Positions 23,801 through 36,500 of a stretch of 64,000 nucleotides of DNA are shown piece after piece. Under the pieces are notes generated by a model, which worked only from the letters and a program-made list of their open reading frames with translations, searched no databases and was not told the origin of the DNA. Position 1 is the stretch's first letter. Each line of letters opens with the position of its first letter. Both the position numbers and the translations under genes were made by a program. This DNA comes from Solenopsis invicta. Lineage: Eukaryota; Arthropoda; Insecta; Hymenoptera; Formicidae. Where the stretch lies: positions 12,159,001 to 12,223,000 of the forward strand of contig NC_052668.1 in assembly GCF_016802725.1 (NCBI RefSeq), given 5' to 3'.

Positions 23801-26112
23801 ATTTATATAAACCGCTTCTAATAATATCACGATGTGTATATGAAATATCAGAAACCGTTTTAAATAATGACAGTGAAAAGATAGCAGTGACGCGATGGCG
23901 AGAGAAAAGTGAGAGAGATTATGCGTCGTCTGATGCGCTTCTTAAATATCGCGCGTTAACGCGCTAGACTTCGGCTTCGTCTTCTGGTATGTACAGTATT
24001 TGGGGAAAGGAGGTCGAAAGTGAAAAGATCGGTCGGAGATCTTGGCTGCAAGAGTGATCACTTAGAGATATTGAGGAGTATGTCTGTGAACAGCCATGGG
24101 CGTGTCGATAGATAATAAATAATTTCGAGGATAAAAAAAATCTCTTTGGTGTATTACATAGCAGTATGTTCTTTCAATTCTATTGGAAGCGTCCTCCAGA
24201 CATATGACCTGCGCTCCGTTAATTGCCCGACAAAGTACAAGGATCATTTCTTCTCATATTGAATTGAAAGAGCATTTTGCTAGCGCTTAACATCATGATT
24301 ATATAAATAAGATATAAGGACACAAGCAAAATTGTTCTTGACTACTAGAACTGGTAATTATTCTTTGAGTAATTATTCTTTGCGTGTGCTTAATGACATT
24401 GCGGCAATATCAAAAATACTGATCTGATTTGCATGTATTTGCAGAATAAACTTTTTGTCTCTAAACGTTACGTTAATCAATTTATTGCTGGATGACTATC
24501 TTCATCTCGTAAGATCTAATTATAGATAAGGAAGTGTCGATAAACGGTGTGTACGAACTGCAAAATCGGATTATTCACATTCGATGCACTGACGCGGTTT
24601 GACCATGCGACGATAATTTATTCACGTTTCATGTAAGGTCGCGACGATAGCAAGGCCAACAACAGTTTATCACTCATAGGATCTTTTTTCTTATTAGGGT
24701 CATTCACCATTTTTAAATTTAGAAGACAAGCAGCACTTCAAGTACATTGTTTTCGTAAAATAAAAAAAAAATGTTATTTACAAACAATGTTATGTGCAAT
24801 TGCGTTTTCTTGCAAAATTTTATTCCGAATGACGTCCTTCATTTTTATGCATGTGCATGTCTCCTTGAGACACACAATCAACATGAAATATACGACTAAT
24901 AACATGTACTCAGCAGACAAACGAAAAGTTCAATTTAACACCATTGGCTTAATTGGTAGGAATAAAGTTGAAGTGTGCCACAAAAATGAAGAAATTCAAC
25001 GTACATTCTTAACGGTTGAACAATTAAAAGCCACAAAGTATTCTAAAAATTTCACATAATTTTACTTATTTTTTGCATATATTGCATTATACTCTTTAAC
25101 GACGTACAACATGAACGTTTTCTTATATAAGTTTACATAAAAAAGGAATAAATGACTAAAGTTCAAATAAAAAATTAGATATATTAATATTAAACGTATT
25201 TGATCTTTTAATCTTCACAAATAAACGTAGTGATATTTGTATAACTCATTTTTTAATATTTTTTAATACATTTTTAATACATAATGAATTTTTTAATACA
25301 TAAAAGATATAAATAAACAAATCAATATATTTATAAAAATTATATTTTTTTTCTAATATGATTATTGCAATAATTTAAAAAAAATTTTTTCTGGAGATAA
25401 TCTCAACAAAAAGTGATTTATATTAACGAGAATAACATATTTTTTTATATTAGCCTATATTTGAATTCTATGAGATTGCTTGTTGGTTTTAAAATTAAAT
25501 TAATAAAATGTTTTTAATAATAAAGTTTTACATACGGCATTCTTAGTTTTATGCATATTCTTAGTTTCGTCGTTAGAAATCTCGGATGTGACTGTACAAT
25601 TAGACAGCGACATTGACATGTGACGTTTCAATGCCTACCACAATCATCGTATATTTCAATGCTTACCTATCTCATCTGGAACCTAACAACTCAGTTTTTA
25701 ATTAGCAGTTTTTTAACAATTTTTTAAATCATTTTTTCAACAGCAAATTTTTTGCTACATTTCTTTAATTCAACAGAAGTCATCTTTAATTCATAAATAT
25801 TTTTATCAGTATACAAAAAACTACATAATAAATAGAGTTAAAAGTTTTTACGGAAGTATTTACAAGAAGATTTGCTATTCATATTATTTTTATATCAAAG
25901 CATTTTAAAAAGTAATGTAATAAAGATATATCAATTGTTTGAGGCATAAGATACCATATAAACTCTAACTTAAACTTTCATGTTTTTAGAAAGTACACGA
26001 TCAATTGGTTTGAAATTCTAATGTAATTTGACTTTCGCTTTAAATAATATTCAACAAATTAAAGTATTTTGATTTTTCGATCATATCTCCTTCGATCGTA
26101 ATATTAAGCAAG
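20871..26112. other. Intergenic stretch with two small hairpins
   Basis: No gene recognised. Two small hairpin elements are visible. At 22444-22530, ATACAGGTTACAAAGAGAAC pairs with a GGGAGC..TTTGTAATCTATAT segment. At 22679-22748, CAGTATTTTGAAGAGGGCAG pairs with CTGCCCTTTTCAAAATACTT. Positions 23350-24060 are GC-richer and could hold promoter or UTR sequence, but there is no supportable exon. A 90-codon open frame at 24787-25059 (+) has no recognisable motif. Confidence 0.35.
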
Positions 26113-27018
26113 TAAGGGAGAGTAGAGTAAGCGGACCTATTTGCAGTGTTTGCTCTCTGTAAAACGTAAATTAAGTCTGATCGTAAAACCGAAGCTGTCG
26201 TTGGAAAAATAATTTAATTCCTTTTATTTTTACTTCAGATCATTTTGATGTATTTCTCACTCTTGTGTTGAGCTATATAATATAAAATGTAAAAATACTT
26301 TTTTTCGTACGATTTAGAACCACTAGTCCCAAATTGGACACTTCTATTTGTACTAATTTTTAGATAAAATTTTTTAAAAATAGGAATGTATTTATTTTTA
26401 GTATTGAGAGAAAATAAGCAATATAACAGTTAAAAATAAAAATTTTATCAAAAAGAAAAAATTAGTGACAGTTTATATAATTAAATGTTTCTTAGTCATG
26501 TGTTATGACATCGTTATTATAGAATTAGAGTTAAAATCAATAAAATTTAATTATTCCTGATCTAATGACTAATAATATTTTTCTAATGTAGCGTGCTACA
26601 AACCAGTGCTACGAACAGGTTGTAATTCCGATGTAAAAGTCCGATTTGGACACGAATGTTTGCGAATTTTGGAACAAATTTTACAATAAACCGCAAAAGT
26701 GATCACAAAACGCTTGATATTTTTAAATTCTACATTCCTTAATTATCTTAAATCAATTACCTTTAAACATTTTAACACCTTTTAAATAATAATTTCAAAA
26801 ATTTTCTTTGTTTACAAAATTTTTGTACACTAGCTAAAAATACATATTTGCATCTATTCTATGCATGTTGTGACAGAGAATGATCAAACTGCTGTCACAC
26901 GTTTGATGTTTTATAAGGATTTTACATTATAAGTGACACAAAAATTTGCTTAATCATGTTCATTTAAATTAAAAAGATCCTATTTAGAACACGGTCCGAT
27001 TTAGCCCACTCTCACTTA
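26113..27018. mobile_element. Putative non-autonomous transposon of about 900 bases
   Basis: The left end, TAAGGGAGAGTAGAGTAAGC followed by GGACC, and the right end, GGTCCGATTTAGCCCACTCT followed by CACTTA, are imperfect inverted repeats of about 25 bases. Internal fragments AAGTCCGATTTGGACAC and CCAAATTGGACAC resemble the ends again. Non-coding. It is probably an old MITE of an unidentified DNA-transposon family. Confidence 0.5.
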
Positions 27019-29660
27019 TATTAAATATTAATGATAATTATTTTAACACGTGCATATGCTTGTTTGTGCAATCAGTGTACTGAGAACAAAAATTGTTAAA
27101 AAAATAAAACAAGAATATTTAATCCGACTTTATTAAGTAAACATATTAGGTTGACTCGACAATTATTTAGTTGCGTAAAAAAGATATAGTTCATTCATAT
27201 CAACTATTCAAATTTTTTAACCAAGAATTAATTAAACCAACAATAAATATTTTTTTGACAAATTTTTTTTCTCAGTGTGAATTAAATTTCTAAAAAAGGA
27301 TGTACCTTTACTGACTCTTATAATATTATGCAACGGTTTAAATATTTGTTCTATTTGCAAATGTTATTTTTACGAACAGTAACTACTTACAATGAGCCAG
27401 GAAAATGAAGAGTTTACAGAGCAGACAAACTTAGCCGTGATGAAAGAATTTAATTCAATCGATTTATCACCGATGACCCATGCTGAACTTGTCGTTCTAG
27501 TTGTTTGAATATATTTTGATTACAAAGAGAAATATACATATATCTGTAAATATATTTTTTTTCTCTTTGTGTATGTGTGTGTGCGTGTGTGTGTATTTTT
27601 TTCTCTTTGTACGTTATGTATTTTTAAATTATTTAAGCAAAAAGTTTAAACAAATTTCTAATTTTTTGCGCTATGAAGCACTTTGTTACACTTTAATGTT
27701 AAATCGCACCAACTTAATTTTGGTAATTATGTGACATATAAAACATGTATGTATAGTAATGTAATACATCGTCGATTATATCGATGGCCCAAGTTATAAG
27801 TAATTGATGTGATAAGGAACGCGTCAAGTCGACAGAAGGCCAAAGTCTTCCCACGTGATCCACGCAACGACCAATTTGTTGGACTGGTAACCACGAGGGG
27901 GACTATCTGAAAGGGAACAAGGCGCGGTCAGGGCGCAAGGGACAGAGACGGTCGGAGGAAAATCCTCCCTAATCGTGGTGGGGATAACAGATGTTAGACT
28001 GCCTGTTGATTCACAGTGCTTGTCAGTAATAAACGCGTCGTATACAGAACCGGATCGTGTGGACGCGCGTGAAGTGTCAGTTGCCTAAATTCGACAAATA
28101 CCAATCTGCTTCTTAATATTTGAGTATTTTCTGCGCTGCAATGTCAAAGTTGAAAAAACTGTAATTTCGGCAGACTGAACAGCAATTTCTTCATTAAAAA
28201 GTAGGTCTTGAAGGAAAAAGTCTCGATTTTTAAATCAACATACAATAATGTAACGTAATTATAAAACACGTGAAAAAATATTTTAAGTTAAGAACTGCGA
28301 TTTGATAAAAAATATGCGCAAGTAATATTGTTTAATTGTAATTTCTTTGATCTAAAGTAGAATACACTATATGTTATTGGAAAATTTAATTTACCCAGAG
28401 AAATAAATATGCGATCATACAAAATGCGACAGTACAAAAATACAATTTAAAATTATAATTTATAATTTTACAATTTCTAATTTTACAATTACGTTGAAAA
28501 CAATAATTTTATAAGAATTTATTAAGATTACAGATGGTTGTAATAAAGTATATTAATTGAAGTATGCTACATTTACATTTGAGTATTAAAAATTAGCACC
28601 AATTAATATAATATCTATATTACTGATATTTAAATAATAGGATTAGTTTTTTTCTAATTAAGAAATTGGCAAAAATAATGTAATATAATGTAATTATATT
28701 CAAATCGAAATCAAATAAATAATAATGATCGCAAAGCAACACGTGAAAGTTAAATCAATTTGCATTTTTATACGTTACGTGTACAATTTGCTTGTGCATT
28801 TAAATATTATCGAAAAATCAACCTATTGGAATGTGTGAAATACTTCAATTAAATATCAAATATTAATTTTGTTTTGCATTATGCAAACGGATGCAGTGCC
28901 ATATAATTGGAGAACTATTTAAAAAAAATAAACTACAAGATAACCTTACATAATCATTATACGTCATACAAGATTAAAAAAATATATTCGCAGTACATTA
29001 CTTGCAAACATATTTTTATAACTTTAGCGTATTAGTTTCATATTTCTGTAACACTAATAAACATTTATTTAATAATAAGCAATTAATGCGTAATTACTTT
29101 CTAAACTTTAGATAAATTATTTTATGCTAAATTGTAAATCATAAATTGTGATGTGCTGATTTAAATTGACTTGATTTTAAATAAAAAAAATTGATTGGTA
29201 ATTTTACGTTGAACATTTTTTTTGTAAATTTATTAATTATGTTTTAATAGACTTAATATACTTTATTGTAAACTTCATGTACAAGTAGTTTGCATAAAAC
29301 ATCAGAAATATTAATTTACATAATATATCACAAGTAATTTATTGATACGCAATGTTTTACACTTGATATAAAAATAAAATATTTGTACACGGTTATATAT
29401 AATAATAATTAAATTTTTGTATCTATTAATAATGCCTTATGTTTGTAAAATAATAAAACAGACGCATATTGTTTTGTACAGTTATTTAGCTACACACTTA
29501 TAATCGTTTAGTTAAATAGATTTATTCAATTTATTCTGCAATTATTATTAATCATAGCTTTTCTGCTGTTAAAAGTTTAGCCGTTGTAAAAGGATAATCG
29601 TACAAATGAAGAGTATAAGCCGTATTCATGAGTCCTATGGACTCACTAATAATGCACGCG
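27019..29660. other. Intergenic stretch with a GC-rich island
   Basis: AT-rich overall with no gene recognised. A 38-codon open frame at 27392-27508 (+; starts MSQENEEFTEQTNLAV) has a protein-like composition but no known homologue. A GT-rich microsatellite lies at 27560-27595. Positions 27820-28095 are sharply GC-richer than their surroundings and contain an AATAAA (about 28030) before a GTCG/GTGT-rich tail. This resembles the end of an LTR, but no pair was found. Confidence 0.35.
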
Positions 29661-30024
29661 TTATGTATATTATGCCTTGAATACAATAGAGAATCAAAGT
29701 CAATAAGTATTTAACATATTCTTTTAATATTCACACGCTGAAAAGATATATTTTAGTAAAATGTTTTTCTACTTTGAAGACACAAATCTTTTCTCTACTT
29801 TTCTCAAATTTTATTTTAATATGGATCATAATAATAAACACGACTATTTTTTATGTATATTATGCATTGAATACAACAGAGAATACAAAGTCAAAAAGTA
29901 TTTAACATATCTCTTCTTTTGATATTCGTATGCGAAGATATATCTATTCAAATATTTCTATCGTTTTTGAAAACACACATCTCTTTGCTCTTCATCTATC
30001 AAATTTATTTTAATATGGCTCATT
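29661..30024 (+). repeat. Tandem duplication, period about 190 bases
   Basis: Positions 29661-29829 and 29851-30024 are diverged direct copies. Both start TTATGTATATTATGC, share TTGAATACAA.AGAGAAT.CAAAGTC and AGTATTTAACATAT, and end TTTATTTTAATATGG.TCAT. The pair ends about 520 bases before the start codon of the CD36-family gene. Confidence 0.75.
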
Positions 30025-30540
30025 TAAAAAATAGTTATTTCTTTCGCGAATTGATCAATTGCAAGTTTCGAGCCTGGCAAACGTCTTTTTTCATTTGAAG
30101 CTATCAACAACGACGCTTTATTCGGCGCCATTATCTCGTCCAAATTATTTCTCACTCCGTTCTCTGAAAAAGCCCTTAGAACGCACACACCCATGTGACA
30201 TATTAGTGTCGACACATGTGAACACGAACGTCTATTCGTGTCGACGCCTACGCATTCCTACTCGGCTCGGAAACTTCATTGGCTTAAAGAAACACATTAC
30301 GCGCACGCAACCAGCGTGCACACGTACATACACGTAACAAGCGTGTACACTTGCACGCTTGCACATACAGGCGACTACATAAACTCGTTGACTGGCAGAT
30401 TAGATACGTTTTATCTTGCAGACTCTGAAGCGCTGCCTGAAGACGCGGAGGAGTGATTAACGAAAAGGCCGAACGCTCGAGTTCAGGGTGCACATGCTGA
30501 AGAGACGGCGATCTGTGCATGCGGAGATACACGCGTCACT

Positions 30541-33500
30541 ATGAGGCCGTGGCTGAACAAATCGCTTTGTTTTGCGATTCTAGGGTTCTTTTTGATAGCC
30601 CTTGGCATTTCCTTCTGCTTCCTATGGCCGACGGTTTTTCATCAGATTCTTCAAAAAGTGAGTGCGGAAGATGATTATTACATTCATCCGTAACAACGTG
30701 TTCTCATATGTTTTTTTTTTTTTTTTTCATTTCGTAAAGCAATAAGGCTTGTAACGCTAGATAAGTTTTGTAACGCATTCTTTCTCGTACGTGCTACATT
30801 AAATGCATAACTTCGTTTACGTTCGAAAGCTGCTTCAACTTCTTTTCTTTGATAAATTTGACTTGCAGCGGATTTATATGAGGAATATTGACACTAACAA
30901 TCTAATCTTGCTTATCTCAATGACATGATACATGGCCTTCCTGTTTATGTCATTGCTTCGAGCTGTTCTTTTATAAAAAAAAACAGTCTCGAAAAATAAC
31001 GAAAATAAACGGTTATGAAATCATACAATTTTCAATGCTCAGACAAGAGTCAAAAAATATATTTGATTTGAAAGTAAAAAGTTTTATAATATGTAACATC
31101 GTAAATTATGCATAAATATTATAAATTATTAAACAGCAGCGTTAAAACTTCAATTTTCAATTCTCTACCGTTTATTACTGTTTCTAGCTTCGAATATATT
31201 GTTTATTATTCCAAAAAATGTATAAAATGATAAAATATTTGACTTAAGTAATTATAAAAATATGCAAAAATTGCTAAATTATGTATAAAAAACGGAACCT
31301 TATAATTTATAAATCAGTTAGCTCATTTTCATTTGACGCGTATTGAGATAACCTTTTTGCCTTCTTATCATTATTCCATCCAATAAATTATTAGCTTCGG
31401 TTAAAGTTATATATTTAGCGAAATGACGACAACCTTGCCGCCTCTTACAATTGAACATACTTATCAAGATTTTTGCACAGAAAAAGAAATAATAATGCGC
31501 GTCACATGTTTTTCATCCACGAACGCGGAAAATAAGTCACATTTGTATATTAAATGCGTTCAACATTGTGCTTCAAACAGAGCGTCACATCATATGCGAT
31601 AAATAAGATCACTCGTTGAACTGGTCCACATACTATGCATTTAGAAACTGGACACTTGTCTCGGCGCTAGTGCCGGCCCGATTGGAAAAGTGGGCGATTG
31701 TCCCATTAATTGATGTTTCTCTGTATCGCGGCACGTCGCAAACGGTTCCATTTCACGCCACCGGCAACATCGTCGCGCGCGAACAATCTCGAGTTGATGT
31801 AAGGTATAAAGACACACGCGCTTATCCATGTCGCGTCCGTCTGCCTTTGTTTTTCCCACTAAGCCATTTGCGATATCGACGCGACGCGGAGATTAATAGC
31901 GACGCTATGTAAATAGGTTCTTGTTCTAGATCGCCATTAAATCCGATTCTTATCGCGCGTATCATTATACTTTGCAATCGATTAACTGTTACTATTTTCA
32001 AATACAATATTATTCTATACAATAATATCTTATTTTAATTGTCTCGATAAATCGTATCGACACATAATGACTTTTTGATGCTGAGTCATTGCAAGAGTCA
32101 TGATAAATTGAATTGTAAATCATAACAATATAATTATAATATAGCATGAGTCATTTAATAATAATACGCTCTTTTTGAAGTGGCTCATTCAGGACAGCGT
32201 ATCGCGCGAATTAATCTTTTCTTTTTTGCATTGTTGTGCACTATGTGGACAGCTACTGCCAACACACTGTTGCGTGTGTTCGTCAACCATAAAACGCGAT
32301 CTGAATAGCTAACTGCCACTTTATAAGGAAATCATTTGCATTGTCATTATTGCACTTAGGTGCAATCAGTGAAACATCGTCAGACTATAAAGCGATGATT
32401 GTTAACCGGTTTTTTGTTTTCATTAAATATTTCTTTTTGTCTGTCTAGGAATTAGCTCTATCGCCGACTTCGAAAAGCTTTGAGATATGGAAGGACACCA
32501 GCAATTTCCCGCCGCTGTTTATGAAAATGTATCTCTTTAACTGGACTAATCCGGAGAAATTCACCATAAACAAACCACATTTCACTCAAGTTGGACCTTA
32601 TTATTTCAGGTAAGTAACCTTCACGAATAAATGATTTTAATTATAGCTTTTGATTTAAGAAAACACATTAAACAAAAACACCACAAGTATGCTCTCTTAT
32701 ATATAAAGTTGAAATTAATTTCTTAAATAAGATTATTATTTTTTTTTTTGTTAAATAAAACTAATTAATTTCTTAAATAAGACTCAATAAGTTTCACTCA
32801 TAGGCATTAATTCATTTAAAAAATATCATTATATATTTGGATATTATTTATGACTCATAAATATTACAATGAGTTGATGACCCTGAAACAGAAAGTTTCA
32901 TGACCATGAGAGCCACTTTAGATAAGACGATTACAGTCGCATTGTAATCAATTAAATCAACGCATTTTATTCATTATTTTTATTTATAAGTTTATTTTTG
33001 TTAAAAACATTAATTCTGTTTAGAAATTTATCAAAATTAATATTTTATAAATTGCATACCAGCTTATTAACAAATAAAACAAATAGTCATGAGACACAAC
33101 TGAATTTTTCAATAAAATCAATTGTTGTGCAAGCAAAGGAAAATAAAAATGTAACATTGAGAAACGATCGCCGATATCAACATATCACTTTGTCTTTAAA
33201 TTAAATTTTATAAACAAACAGTGAAAATAATGCTTTAGAAATATTAGAGACAATAGAAACAATAGGAGCCACAAAATGTCTTCTATCAGATAACATTAGA
33301 TAATAGTTTTCATAATATTTTTATATTGTTTCGACTTTTGCAATAATCAAGTTTTTCATAATATAAGCAAAATAAATGTCTGACAAAATGAGCCTTATAG
33401 AAGTGACATAGGCAGTAACGCTACATTATTCTTTACTTCTCTTTTCACATGAGTCACTTGTACAAAATATTTACAAGTTAATGTACACGGGAATTTCTAC

Positions 33501-36500
33501 AAGGTCTTTCACTTCGATGTAAATATTTGCCAGTTTATACAAATATCTTGCTATAAAGATTAGGTTACTGCTTAATAAATACATCGTATAATACTATGTC
33601 TTTTATATTCTATCTTGTATAATTTTCATTATCTTAATCTGTCTTACTAATAAGTATGTCAGTTTATTCTGCACAGTTCACTCTGAACTCTGATTTTATG
33701 TTTAAAACCGCGTTATAAAAAAAATATTTAAAAAAATATATAAATAATATAATTTTAAAATGATACAAACGTGTAAAATAATCAAATATTATCAATAATA
33801 TACTTTATTGTTGAAACTACACAAACGAGAATTTACAAACGAGAATCGTAAGAATATTATTTACGTATAGAAAGACTTGTTTTTTAGCTGACCTTCTTCA
33901 ATTATTTAAGCAGATTATGTTTTTATCAGTATCAATAAAGTGCAATTTCCGAGAAATAAGGGGGTGTCGCTAGACATTACAAAGATACGATTATTCTAAT
34001 CAAATTACAAAATTACAACATGATAACGAATCCAATGATGACAATGAAGAAGAAATAGTTAACCTCGTTACATTGACATCTTAATGAACAAAAAATACCA
34101 GAGTCGCGTACGATGCGTAGGCGAGCCTATATGAAGTAATTGACTAATTAATTACTTTCTTCTGTTCTATAATAACACGTAACTCTTCAATAAGTGCTAC
34201 AAGACTCGTTTGTTCGTATCGTGTTCTTCATTCGCCTGGTTTACCTCAATGTATTTTTTACGCTCAAACCAGTAAGAGTCAAGTACTAACTTACAGAAAT
34301 AATTCGGGGTATCAATATCATCGCTGCTTTTCGTAATATGCGTTTCTCAAGAAAACATATGCGCTATGAAAAATGTAATTCCTGATAACTCTTGTCGACT
34401 GTTTTCTTCGAAAACAGCAACAACTTGAAACGATTTCTATGATTAAAAGAATTGCAATAACAAATTATGTAATATTTTAAAAGTGTAACAGAAACTTCAA
34501 ATTTGTTTAATTGTCGTCGATCAGTAAACGAAATTATATGTGACCAGCGTAATAAAAACAAAAAAACCATATAGGAGTATATTCTTCAGAATAATGGTCG
34601 TAATTTCATATAAATAATTAAATCAAATAACTAAATGCTTATTGAAAAAATATTTAATCACCTAAAACAGAATTCTCCTCCTACAATCGTATAATTTCCG
34701 TTTCTAATTTTATGTTGATAATATAAAGATTGTGCCTCTGACAATAAGAGACAATTAGGTATGGTCATCATCAGCACGACCTGGTTACGTAGCAATTGTC
34801 CCGTTAATATTAATAAGTAAAATACACATATAGGTCAGATATCTGCGGTTAAATAATCGAAGATTTAGGAACACGCTTATTATTTAATAAAACATGTCAA
34901 TTAAAAATAACAGCAGAAAACGTAAATATTATTTAACTTTAATTTGCGTACGAGTAAAGGATTATTGAATGCTTATACTCAGTTCGTATTTCATTAATTA
35001 ATCAATCATGTTTACCCTCTTCTAAATCATAAAATTGAATGCTCGACAATTAAAAAAAGAATTTTGGACTGCGCGAAACTATGTAAAGACGAAAGAAGGA
35101 AAGAAATATAAATATAAATTACAGGGAAGTAAGACAAAAGGATAATGTCAAATTTAATCATGAGAATAAAACCGTCAGCTATCGTCAACGACGATTTTGG
35201 TACTACGATGCGAAACGGAGCAATGGAAGTCTCGACGAAATTGTTACCAATTTGGACGGCGTCGCTACGGTAAGCCTCCTTATCGCATCTTTTGTCGCGT
35301 TTTTAGTACATTATATTGAATTCACAAAATCAATTTTAATGCCGAGAGGAGAGAAAAAGAGCAATCACATATATCGAAGACGAAATATAATAGACGAAGC
35401 TCACTACCGAATTTTATTCAGATTTTCTTGAAATTTCATCCTAATATTAAAATAGGAAAAATGATCGATTGAGGAAAAAACACATGTTATACATATATTA
35501 TTCTCTTTGCAGTCTGCGGTACATAAAATTCGATACTGGGATCCCGATTGGCAGAAGTCACTATCTTTTCTCATGAGTAGCACCAGCCGACGGCTCTATA
35601 CCAGTAAAAAGGTGGACGAATGGCTATTTACAGGCTATTCCGATAATCTGCTAACCATGGGCAAAATGATGCCTATTGAAGACGTCCCAAACTTTGATCG
35701 TTTCGGCTGGTTTTACATGGTACGTCTGTTAATGAAGCAAATATAATATTTTTCGTCTTCAGTGATAATTCATAGTTGCTACATTATTGCCATTCTTAGT
35801 CAAGCACAAACAAGTTATTTGCATGCGAACTATGTATTAGCATTTCAAATCCGGTCAACTGAATAAATCGTTTTTCCTGTTTTCCGTATCATTATCGTTA
35901 ATTTTTATTTGCTTTAAACTATTATTTATTCTATCGCTTCAAATATTGAAAAATCGAACACTTTCCGCTTTGATCACTTTATATATTAAACTATTCATCT
36001 CTTCTTTGAACGATTTAAAGTGCTAATACAGAAAATAACATGTGGCATTTGAGATTATTTTGAGTCACGCAAGAGCTATTAATAGCAAAAAAATAGTACA
36101 TGGAGCATTCGAGTTGCATGGTACTGGCATTACAGTCGATGATAGAGTACTTGTAACCGGACTTAAATTGGTAATGAATGGAAGAGATCGCATATAGGTC
36201 GCGTTGCATAGCGAATAAAACGAAGATACATTATGTATTATACTGATATTATATCGTTCAAAAATTATAGTTAGTAAGATGTATCTCTAAATACTTTCAG
36301 CGTGGAGTAGCTATGATTACATTATTGAAACAACTGGTTCTCGTAAAGATAATGATAACACGGATCGTTCACATGGGAAATGAATTAAATAGCCGTTTTA
36401 TCGGTGATGATAAAAGATATTAGAAAAAAGCAGACAAAGACGTAGCTTTTCAATAACAAAAAATTATTAATCCACAATAACGCATAATCGCGTTTCTTTA

